64,000 bases of DNA from Cladobotryum mycophilum (lineage: Eukaryota; Ascomycota; Sordariomycetes; Hypocreales; Hypocreaceae). Shown here piece after piece: positions 12,095 to 21,988 of the stretch. The position numbers and the translations under genes were made by a program. Within the stretch, counting starts at the first letter, position 1. The number at the start of each line of letters is the position of its first letter. The stretch spans positions 2,007,421 through 2,071,420 of the forward strand of contig JAVFKD010000015.1 of NCBI GenBank assembly GCA_036429605.1. Direction: 5' to 3'. The notes below the pieces were generated by a model. It saw only the letters and a list, made by a program, of their open reading frames with translations, ran no database searches and was not told where the DNA came from.

Positions 12095-13335
12095 TTACAG
12101 ATTGAAACGCTTTCTATCCTTCTCCATCTTGGCTTTCCATTCCCATTGTGCGGCATCGGGACCCTCACTGCCTGCCCGTCCAATGCCCTTGTCGACTCTT
12201 CTGAGTTTGAGCGTGAAGCGGGGGCCGAGCTCTTGCAGACCAGCTCGGATGCTCTCTACGCCCTTGAGTTCCTTGCCATCAGCACTGACGACACTCTTTT
12301 CTGTCTGACGTTTGTCTCGGAATACGTAACGGTGGCGGCGGACAAAGATGTAATCACGCTGGTTATGCAAAGTAACGACTTGTCGGCCCACGAACTCGGG
12401 ACGAGGGGGAACATGGTCATGAAAAGCTTGGCGGTCAAGAGACCAAGAGGAGTCTTGAAGTTGTTGAGCAGCAATTCGGGATAGTGGTTTGTCGGGTTAC
12501 CATGTCCGGGCAGTTTCCGTCCTTCTATCCAGTTGGAAATTGAGAAATGGAATGTTGGACCAGCCGGCAGGTGCACAATGGAGAGGCCCGTAGGCTTCTT
12601 GAGGTCTTCCTTGAGAAGAATGACTGCAGTGTATTCCTTGTTGGCAGAGAACTTGCAGATTTCCCTGAGTGAGTATTTGTAACCGTATCGATGAGACGAT
12701 CGAGGGATGTAATGGCTGTTGGGGAAGAATGTGCACAGAAGCTGGGCTTCGTGGTGGAGTGTGGAATTGAGGGATGTGGTGACGAGGATCTTGGGCATGG
12801 GGGGAGGTTCGTCGTTGAAGAGGGAGGGGAATTTGAGGGCTAGCGATGTGGGAGTAAGGTCGAGGTTCGTGCTTGTAGTCGACGGGGCGATGCTCGGTTC
12901 TCTCTGTGCTCTCTTTTCTCGCAGTTTTTCCAAGGCAGCTTGGCGAGCTTCCTCGTCTTCCTCGTCGGAATCGAGCATACTATCGTTGTCATCCTCTTCA
13001 TCTGAACCGTCCTTCATCTCGGCCTCCAGAGCAGCCTGCTCTTCCGCCTCGGCCTGTTCAATGCGCCGGCGCTTCAGCTTCTCCAGGTCTACCACAGCTC
13101 CGAGGCTGTCGTCATCGACATCGTCCCACACACGCTTTTGATCGAGCGTTTTTGTGACATTCTTGGCGAGACGAGCGGCCTTGAGGGTCGGGTCCCGGCT
13201 CTCTTCCTTTCTGCGACGATGGCGCTCCTCTCTGCGGTCCTTGCCGGACGCTTTCTTGTGTGCAATGAATAATTCCTGTCGTTTGAGCTTATTGGCGGCC
13301 TTGAGAGCCTGAACCGGCGGCTTGTTGAAACCCAT
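12095..13335 (-). CDS. RPF1: Ribosome production factor 1 (Brix domain), frameshifted at a G5 run
   Basis: Nucleolar factor for 60S subunit assembly; binds rRNA through its Brix domain. The start at 13335 (MGFNKPP) matches the family; an in-frame Met lies at 13383. The first part is basic and acidic low complexity (about 1-170), then the Brix domain opens with PKILVTTSLN and continues through FPNSHYIPRSSHRYGYK, FHFSISNW and LLNNFKTPLGLLTAKLF. After MFP the frame is lost; the conserved PEFVGRQVVTLHNQRD and YIFVRRHRYVF continue in another frame to the stop at 12095. One extra C in the minus-strand C5 run (plus 12405-12409) restores 413 residues. Both halves are conserved, so a sequence error is most likely. 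Head-to-head with NOC3. Confidence 0.88.
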
Positions 13336-13618
13336 TGCTGTTATTGTTGTTGTTGTTGTTGCTTGTGGTCTCGCAAAATTCAACCTTGTCGCTGCGAAAA
13401 CTCAAGGCGGAGGGGAGGGCGCCCCAGTAGGAAACAAAGCTCTGATTGAAAAAACGGCAGAAAATTCCAAAATTTTGGCGGTGAGCCGTGCGTCAGCGCA
13501 TTTGATTGGCTGGAAAGGCAAAAACTTGGCCGTACTTCTTTCATTCCCGGGCTTGCTCTCACTGGGGAAATTCTCACTTTGCGACTCTACGACAAAGGCT
13601 AAAAGAAATCTCATAAAA
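13336..13618. promoter_or_regulatory. Bidirectional promoter RPF1/NOC3
   Basis: 283 bp between two divergent ribosome-assembly genes. It contains a perfect 12-bp palindrome CCAAAATTTTGG at 13467-13478, whose core resembles the AAAATTTT part of the yeast ribosome-biogenesis element RRPE, and an inverted CCAAT box (GATTGGCT) near 13504-13511. Function is inferred from position. Confidence 0.6.
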
Positions 13619-15617
13619 ATGGCGACTAATGGGCTAAAACGAAGAAAATTGGCCCATGAGGCATCCGATGACGATTCAAATGCGGCCACATCATCGAGGA
13701 GAGCTCAAAAGGCTTTCTTCAAGTCGGCAGCCAACTGGGACCTAGAGCAGGACTATGAGGCTCGTCGCAAGAAGGGCAAGAAAAAGGCAAAGGAAAGCAC
13801 TAAATTGCCAATCAAGACGGCGGATGGACGACTGGAAGTTCTCCAAAGGCTTGAGGTAGAGGAGGATGATGCGGCGTCGGTAGAGAGCGACGCAGAATGG
13901 CTCGAGGGCCGTGAGGAAGAGGAGGAGATTGAGGATGAGCCCAAGGAAGATGTAGTTGAAGCGCCCAAGATCCCAGAGGCTCAGCAGATTCGGGAGGCGC
14001 AAGAGGAACTGGCCAAGCTGGCCATGGCGCTCAATGAGGAACCGGAAGAAAACGTTGGATCCTTGAAGACCCTTGCTACCATCGGAATGTCCAAGATCCC
14101 CGCCATTCGGATGCTGGCTCTCATGACGCAAATGTCAGTCTACAAAGATATTATCCCCGGATATCGCATACGACCGCAGACTGAGGACGGTCCCAAGGAG
14201 AAACTCTCAAAGGACGTCCGTACGCTCAGGCAATTCGAGCAAGCCCTGGTTGCTGGTTACCAAAACTACATCAAGGAACTGGCAAGATGCGTAAAGTCGG
14301 AAACGAAATCAATTAGAGGCCAGAGTCTCTCAGGTGTCGCCATTACATGCACCTGCACTCTGGTGACTTCGGTGCCTCACTTCAACTTCCGATCAGATCT
14401 GCTCAGAATTCTAGTGGGCAAGTTGAGCAGGAGGAAAGTCGACCAGGACGGCGTCAAATGCCTTCGGGCGCTGGAAACCCTCTTCCGCGATGACGAGGAG
14501 GGCAGGCCGACCCAAGAAGCTGTTTCATTGCTCTCCAAGATGATGAGGGTGAGAGACTACGAGGTGGACGAGAGTGTGCTCAACCTCTTCCTGAGTCTCC
14601 GACTTCTTTCCGAGTTTTCTGGCAAGGCCTCCCAGGACACGGTTGAGAAAGCAGAGGAGCCAAAGGTCAAGAGGAGCTACAAAAAGGAGTTCCGCACAAA
14701 GAGGCTGAAGAAGGTGATGAAGGAGCAAAAGTCCCTGGAAAAAGACATGGCGGCCGCCGACGCCATGGTCAGCCATGATGAGCGAGACAAGATGCAGTCC
14801 GAGACGCTCAAGCTCGTCTTTGCCACCTACTTTCGCATTCTCAAGATGCGTGCTCCTCATCTCATGGGCGCCGTCCTCGAAGGTCTGGCCAAATATTCCC
14901 ATCTGATCAACCAGGACTTCTTTGGAGATCTCCTTGAAGCGCTCAAGGATCTTATCCGACACAGCGACGACGATGCGGATGCCGACGTTGCCCAGGACGA
15001 GGAGGAAGACGAGGCGCCCATCACGGTCAGGAACTTGACCCGCGAGGCCCTCCTCTGCACCGTCACCGCATTCGCCCTCCTCGAAGGCCAAGACGCACAC
15101 AACTCCCGCAACCAGCTCCACCTCGACCTCTCCTTCTTCACCACCCACCTCTACACCTCCCTCCTCAACCTATCCGTCCACCCCGACCTCGAACTCACCA
15201 AGCTCGCCAACCCTTCCTCCAGCGCCTCCAGAATCAACGTCCAGACCACCACCGTCCTGCTCATCCGCTCCCTCACCGCCATCCTCCTCCCCCTGGAACA
15301 TCCGCTCCGTCCCGCCCCTCCGCCTCGCCGGCTTCAGCAAGCAGCTCATGTCCACCGCCATGCAGCTCCCCGAAAAGTCCTGCCAGGCCGTCCTCGCCCT
15401 CCTCAACGACGTGGCGCACACCCATGGGAAGAAGATCAACAGCATGTGGAACACCGAGGAGCGGAAGGGCGATGGGCGGTTCAACGCCCTGAGCGACACG
15501 GTCGAGGGAAGTAATCCGTTTGCGGCGACGGTGTGGGAGGGGGAGTTGCTGAGGAAGCATTTTTCGCCAAAGGTAAGGGAGGGTGTGAAGTTGTTGGAAA
15601 AGGGGCTGTCTGGATAG
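13619..15617 (+). CDS. NOC3: Nucleolar complex protein 3, frameshifted near the C-terminus
   Basis: Noc3 works with Noc2 in pre-60S maturation and export and has a role in replication licensing in yeast. The start at 13619 (MATNGLKRRKLAHE) follows an A-rich leader. After a basic/acidic N-terminal part come conserved LATIGMSKIPAIRMLALMTQ, VYKDIIPGYRIRP, the CBF-type region SLSGVAITCTCTLVTSVPHF, a coiled coil with KKEFRTKRLKKVMKEQKSLEKD, and APHLMGAVLEGLAKYSHLIN. At LTAILLP the frame changes; WNIRSVPPLRLAGFSKQL, QLPEKSCQAVLALLNDV and GSNPFAATVWEGELLRKHF continue in another frame to the stop at 15617. The break sits at the C5 run 15289-15293 and needs two more C or one less. Expected length about 665-666 residues. 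Confidence 0.88.
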
Positions 15618-16013
15618 GCGTTTTGAGATTAGATATGGATATAATAGACAAAACATATATGTACTTCCAAACTCCATGTGTGTGTGTGTGTGTGTGTGAA
15701 TCTGGTGACCTAGAGTGAACGGTATGCTACTCATCATCAAGCTACAGCGTCAGGTTGCGATCAGAGTGTACTCTAGCTGTTGAGAGCTACACTCTTGCTA
15801 TCCCATGTGCCATTATTTTCTCCCTCTGTACCTAGTAGTGTACAGCCATCCATCCTACAGTTACATTGTTTTACATACATGCGTCCATCTGGATTAGTCT
15901 CTCTGCCAAATCAGCATGCTTTCCTCAGCCCTCAAATCAGTATAAACAGAATCCCGCATCCAGAATTCATAGCCCTAAAGTCAAGGGGCATTTCACCATG
16001 GTTTCCATTTCCT
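15618..16013. other. Intergenic, convergent 3' ends with (TG)n repeat
   Basis: About 400 bp between convergent genes. It contains a (TG)n tract at about 15676-15698. No gene seen. Confidence 0.6.
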
Positions 16014-17339
16014 CTACGCCCACATTGAAGTCGCCAGACCTCTGGAGGATTTCGCTCCACCCTTGGCTGGTCCATTATTATGCTTTGTTTTGGCTGGAGG
16101 TGATCCTAGGGCATTTGCCCTCTTAGAAATCTTCAGCTCCTTAAGCTTCTCGTAAAAGTCTGCATTAAACTTGGGATCAAACGTAGCGGCATGTGGCCGG
16201 AGCTGCTGGATGTCTGCTGTACTAAGTCCTGCAGCCTTGGCTTCGACAGGTGGAGTGTTGTGAAAAGGACACCCTTCCTCATGCGCCACTAAAACCTATC
16301 AGTATAGCTCAATAGTGGTAGGACTCATATTAAGAAATTAGATCCGAACTTACCTCCAATACCCGCCCCGGTGCATCTGCCTATACAATTGACCTCTTTG
16401 GGGTCTGAGCCTTCTTGGCGAACTAAGACGGCCGAATGGTCCTTTGCAGGAGCATTGAGATTCATTGCATTCGGAAGGCGGTTAGCAATGTCCTCAATCT
16501 CCTGCCCTAGGCTTGGGTTTTTAGATACAAGTGAGAAAAATGTATCTAGAATGTTTCCTGGTACCAGTTTGCCCTCAGATCTCACGCTTTCGGTAAGAGA
16601 TCCGTTGGATGCCAGGCGTTGCTGATTTGCATGTCTAGGACGAGAGCCACCGGTTTTCAATGTGGGAGACTCGGTCTCAGAAGATGATTCAGAAAGCTCT
16701 GTTGGAAACTCAGTTCTTGAGAAACTAGGGCCACGCATTGCAGAGGCGTTGGGGGTGGTGCTTTCAGGCGGTACACCTGAAGGTAGATTCGCGACCGTTG
16801 AGGGCGCAGGAGACGTTTCAGCCTCGCATCCTAAAGAATTCAGTATCTTCATCGATTGAGAAATCTTCTGGAGTAGAAAATTTACCTTGTGCCGGTATTT
16901 CGGTTGTCTTCTGATCTGCTCGGCGAAGAAAGTCCAAGCCGATGCTACCAATCGCTTGCTTTCCTCCCGCCTCCTGGCGAGGAGCTTGAAAACTAGTTAA
17001 ACCAGCATAATTATGCTGGCTTGGGAGTGGGATGTTGCTTGGTGGTTGATCTTTGCTAGGTGGACGACCATAGTAGTAGTCCCCCTCCGCAGGTTGACGG
17101 CGTTCATCGTCTTCGTAACCTAACAGTCATTCGTGAGATGGAGGTATGCGAGTATCCGGATTAGACATGTACTCACTCTGAGGAGCAGGGGTGGGCCCTC
17201 TAGAAGAACGTGGAAGTAGTGGATGGTGATTGGGTCTTCCACCACCTTTCTTTTTGGGCCCTTTGTCGTTGCCTATTCCAAAGCTACGAGCAAGTTCGAG
17301 GGCGTCTCTCAGCTTGGCCTGGTCATTGAAGCCACTCAT
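16014..17339 (-). CDS. Hypothetical protein, four exons
   Basis: No family recognised. Exons 17339-17177, 17119-16886, 16830-16354 and 16288-16014 join in frame to about 382 residues. The N-terminus (MSGFNDQAKLRDALELARSFGIG) is a short amphipathic helix-like stretch followed by a Lys/Pro-rich linker. The second exon encodes GLDFLRRADQKT. The centre is Ser/Thr/Pro-rich and probably disordered. The C-terminal part has CIGRCTGAGIGVAHEEGCPFHNT, with three Cys and two His that might bind a metal, then DPKFNADFYEKLKELKISKRA. Predicted intracellular, as no signal peptide or membrane segment is visible. The clean splicing and spaced Cys/His suggest a real gene. Confidence 0.65.
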
Positions 17340-18198
17340 TGCGCGCTCTCGAGTCTCGTAGGGTTACCAAACCTGTAGAGCTTAGATCCGATGACTGTAA
17401 CCAAGAGAGAAGAGCTAAAAAGGCTCTTCTGAATGAGTAGGAGAGGTGGGTGATCAGGTGAGGAAGAGAGGAGTGAAGAAGACTGGGGACAATCGCACAC
17501 GTGAGTAGCTGACTGGTGAGCTTGAAGTGAAAGAAATGGCAAAGCTTGAAGAGAAAGCCTGGATATCATCGAATGGAAAATCTAGAAAAAGAATTGCGTG
17601 GAGAGCACAAATCCTGTCTGTGGTAATGTCTCGACGTGTAGTGTAATTGCTGTGGTGATGCAAGAGTGATTGTGCGTGGGGCTTGGAGGAGCAGTTTCAC
17701 CGGGGGCCACGTGTGCTAGAAAGAAGGAAAGAGCTCATGGAAGAAGTCTCCGTTCGTGGGGAAGAAAAATTAAGATGGAAGTTGATAGAAGCTAGAGGGT
17801 GCAGGTACGAGGAAGCACTGACTGAGGCAGACATCCGGTTATCAGTTATCATCCACTATAAACAGTAAGGTGCCCCCCTACATTGATCAATTATTGTTTT
17901 ATTCTCAAACCATTAGTGGATCCAGTTCATACATTTACTCCGACTAAGTGCGCATCAAGAATAGGAGTCGTGTGAATCACGAATGGATTCACCAGGGGAG
18001 AAGGGAGGTTGTTTCTACAAACACAAAGCTCTACTCCACGATGTAGATAACGCACAGGACATCTATTGTTACCACTTTATAGATACGACTTTTCTGATTC
18101 ACAGGCATAAATACTCTTTTTCCTTCATCTATATACAATTCGAGGCATATCAGCCTGACGTTGCAACCCAGTCGCTCTCAGACACTAACAGTACCCTC
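17340..18198. other. Intergenic
   Basis: About 860 bp upstream of the hypothetical gene and downstream of POP3, both on the minus strand. A pyrimidine-rich bottom-strand stretch near 17400-17480 is probably 5' leader. No gene supported. Confidence 0.5.
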
Positions 18199-19046
18199 TC
18201 AAACTTGCTTCACTCGCTTCGTTCCAACTGTAGTCTCTATAGAATTTATCTGCGTTGTCTGGTATTGGATATCCATATTTCCATCTACCCAAGGCACGTC
18301 GATAGGAGCTACGTTCTTTCGAACAAAGGTTAGCAATGCATCTGCTCCAGGTGCATCGCATCTCACAGCTATGGACGAAACTCTCGGAAGTCCCAGCGTA
18401 CTACTGAGTCTGTCAGAGCAAGGCTTGGAAAACCCAATAAGCCGAGTCTTTTCCACTTGGGACAAATTCTTAGAGGCCATTCCCACCATTTGTGGGAAGT
18501 GACAATTAAATGCAGATGACTGGTTTCCACGCGCCACAAAAACCATGGAATAAGCCTTTTTGACTTCTTCATCTACCATATCTGTTGATTCCTGTGAAGC
18601 AGCAGCGTGTGTCTCAAGGTTCCGAGTAATCGAATTGAAGCCAACATCTACGCTGTCCTCAATTTCGTGCTTAGGTAGAATCGGGGCATCAACCGCGGGC
18701 CGCGACTCGGAGGATTCTGCCGCAGCTTTTCTGTCTCGCTTAGCCGCCCTTTTTCCTTTTGATGGCTTTACATGAACTTTGCGATGTTGGCCAAGAGGAC
18801 CCAAGAAACTGTTTGTATGTAAGCGGACTCGTTGCCTGATTGCCTGAAATGACGGCATGCATACCTGCAGAGAAGTTCAAGAATCGTGTCCTGATCATCT
18901 GAAGAGATTTCTGGCCTATGATATCATGAGCGACGCAAGTCAAGCAGAGAAGATTAAGCCATTATATACCATGATGTTGTTGAGTAGGGCGTGTCAAGCT
19001 GATGAACAAGCCTCTTGCGGCTAGCTGCTTGGGCTTGCGTGGACAT
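18199..19046 (-). CDS. POP3: RNase P/RNase MRP subunit, POP3-like
   Basis: Subunit of the ribonucleoproteins that process tRNA 5' ends and pre-rRNA; Pop3 has an L7Ae-like fold. Exons 19046-18970, 18915-18865 and 18808-18199 give 245 residues in frame. N-terminus MSTQAQAASRKRLVHQLDTP, then PEISSDDQDTILELLCS and FLGPLGQHR, which the introns interrupt; a Lys/Arg-rich stretch about 53-75; then VGFNSITRNLE, YSMVFVARGNQSSAFNCHFPQ, TRLIGFSKPCSDRLSSTLG, PRVSSIAVRCDAPGADALL and IETTVGTKRVK. The last two exon starts were chosen because they restore family-like sequence. Identification rests on the fungal Pop3 pattern as remembered, without an alignment. Confidence 0.78.
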
Positions 19047-21988
19047 GTTGTGTGGACTACCTGACGCAATGATATACCGCGTGAGTCCAGCGGATGGCGA
19101 TGGTTCCTGATTGCAGATAAAGATTCGGGGGGTAATAATTAATGGGACGATGATGGAGGTGGCATCACTCTGCCAATGTGACGTGATGGGTCGAAGTTTA
19201 TCTTTTTTCGTCCTTTCTTAATTATGCCAGGAAAATCTTAGCCTTCTACTCCCGTAATATCTGCAGCACTACCCAAGGTACTCAATTAAAAAACAAAGCA
19301 ACAAGGCCCACAGACCCTCTTTGAGGCTCTGACAGCCGCCTCTGCTAGCAGAGACATGAATGAGTGGGTCACACTGATCCATGCCCTCCCCTCCAGCCAG
19401 CAAGCCAGCCAGCCATGGATGCCATGCCATGTGGATCTTGGACACGGACGGCGGCGGCGTGGTGCGCGGCGACCTGCAAGGAATGGCGGATTGGCCCAAG
19501 AGGAAATGGAGTCGGTTCCGGGAAGTTGGAGCAGAAGCCACGATGGCCAAAACAAGGTTGATTGAGGCCTGGCTGGCACCCACTTACGCCGCCGCGCCTG
19601 AATGCCGCCCGGGACGTCAGCCTTTGGGCGCCCAGAACAACAAACAAACAATTACGTCCATGGAATGGATGGATGGACGGACGGGAGAGGGAGAGGGAGA
19701 GAGATGGCCACACCTGAACTTGCTGGTTGCTACAGGCCATGATATGACTGTTTCTAGTGGTGGCATCTGGACGACTAATATGCGAGGGTTTATTTATCGC
19801 ACACCGAAGAGATGCGGCTACTGGCTAACTATACCGTCTCGTACGACTGCTAATAATGTACATATGCCTAGGCAACCAGAAGTATTTTCCCAGCAAGCCA
19901 CTACTCGGTGCCTCTAGAATACAGCGAGAGTGATGGAGTGGGAGGGGTTGTTCGGGACAAGGAAAGGAGAGAACAACAACATGATGAATATGGTGCGAAT
20001 GCTCAACTCTCACGATGCCCATGAGAGTTTTCCAATAGACTCGGTAGAGCCTATGCTACCCAAGCATGATAAGTCCAAGGCGTAGTACATACTAGTAGTA
20101 CAGGTCCAAAGTGCTAAAGAAACCAATCTACCCAAGTTAATTTCTATAGCATCTCATCTCTCTCTAATAAAGTTTGTTTCAAACGTGCCTCGGTGACGTG
20201 ACGCCATTATACTTTTCAGTGACAGACAAGCCCGGTGCCCTCACTTTGAAGTGTGAATACATACCAAAGGGTGAAATTAATAACCATGACGCTGTTGCCC
20301 AATCAAAACGGCCAGTTAGCAGCAATTCACCGATTTCAGATCCTGCGTTATTAGATTTCCAATCACTCCTATGGTTTATTAGGAGCTCTCTCTCTCTTTG
20401 TCTCTCTCTAGACAGAAGTGGTGCCGAAATCCATCCGAGCAGCCATCCATTTCTTCTGTCTGTTCGATTCCAACCCCACCTCCTCCTTACCTTGGCCAGC
20501 TACCTACTACCTACTTATCTTTTTTTGTTGCCCAGATTCTGGGCCCAATTTCTCCTTAATAGCAATTGACCACGTTCCATCTTTTCGGCCAGCCGACTCA
20601 ATCTCTCGCTGCGCATATTCATCTGGACCTAAATCGCACCTCTCAGATATACTTTTACGGTGCAGCGCTTATTTGTGAGAGGCGCATACAGCAGCATCGG
20701 TCGGTGTAGTAACCGGCCACCCGGCCACCCGTACGCCCACTTGCAGGGTAAGCTCAGGCAAGGTAAGGTGCCTCCTCAGGTCCAGGTAAGTTCGGCACTA
20801 CGTTGGCAGACAGACAAGGCAGACAAGGCCCTCCCCTCCCTCCCCTCCCCTCCCCTCTCCCCGCTCATGCTTGGGACACCCCTACCTGCTTCCTGCCATT
20901 AACACACGCGTACAGCTAACCAACACATTAAGTAGCACTTCCAGGTTCACTTTAATTTGCAACCTACCTACCTCCCTAGTAGCTTGCCACCACATCGATA
21001 GGTACCACGTACTGGGCTACGTGCTACTGCCTGCTGTGCTGTAAGCGGCTCCTTCTTTCCTTCTTCCTTTTCTTCTTCTTCTTCTCTTGCATTTCTTGAC
21101 GGATCTAGCAATTCAATTTTTTATTTTACATCTTGGCTGCGCAGGTACGTACGTCGACCCTCTGCAGCTGATACTTATCGTGTTGCTGTTTAGGCACCTG
21201 CTACTTACCCACGTTCATACCTTACCTTGGTACTAACAGAAGGGAGTCATCGCAGCAACAAAGCGTTCATCCAGCCATCTATCCACCATCGCCCATCTAT
21301 CAAATATCTCGGAAGATTCTTTGTGTCTTGCATCGTTCCCGGGGCTGACACAATAAGAAGCTACCTAGTGCCTTTTCCCCTGGAGCCCAAAGGAACATCG
21401 CATCTCTGTTATAGCGTCTGATTACGGCGCTCAACGGGTCTCATTACAGCGTCTCATCGTCGGCTTCACAAGTACCACGCTAACGGCCCGAGAGAGAGGT
21501 AAGGCAATCCATTTTCCAGCTCTTTCCCTCCCCCCACCAGGACCACCACCACGCCCGCTAGTTACAGCTACCCCTCGCCTAGTTCCACCCAAGCACTTGC
21601 ATGCTCCAATCCGATTACCCTTCTTCTCCAATCTCAACATCATCGTCGCTCCACGTCTTTTAAGCAAGCGGAGCAGGAGCAACTTTTTTTTCTTTTCTTT
21701 TCTTTCTCTTCTTTCTCTCCTTCTCTTCCCATTTTCTTTCACATGGTCTCTTCTTCATTATCGGCCAATTCAAAGGCTCCATGATTAGCTGTGCATCATT
21801 CTATCCGCCGGCCTTTTACTGCTACTCCCTTCCTCCTCTCCCCGCATTTGCACTCGCGCCTAGCCGGCTGTCATACTAACCACACATGTTAATTTTCTAC
21901 AGCTGCCGCCCGGACGGCCCTCGCGTCGTCGTGACGTCTCTGGACCTCCAGGCTCCAACAAGCTCTCTTCTCTTTCCCCGCCAGCCAG
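19047..21988. other. Long divergent intergenic region, probable promoter and leader of the ubiquitin protease gene
   Basis: About 2.9 kb between POP3(-) and the ubiquitin protease(+). Contains a GAGAGG-rich stretch near 19684-19702, CTCTCT near 20385-20410, CCCTCCCCT repeats at 20830-20860, ACCTACCTACC near 20963-20973, several TACCTTACC-like words and long pyrimidine tracts at 21055-21090 and 21685-21735. These are typical of fungal promoters and leaders. The longest open frames (for example 19381-19917) show no family-like sequence. Confidence 0.5.

Noticed and set aside
19381..19917. 178-codon open frame in the promoter region upstream of the ubiquitin protease
   Set aside because: Overlaps other open frames on both strands, low-complexity leader, no domain-like sequence.
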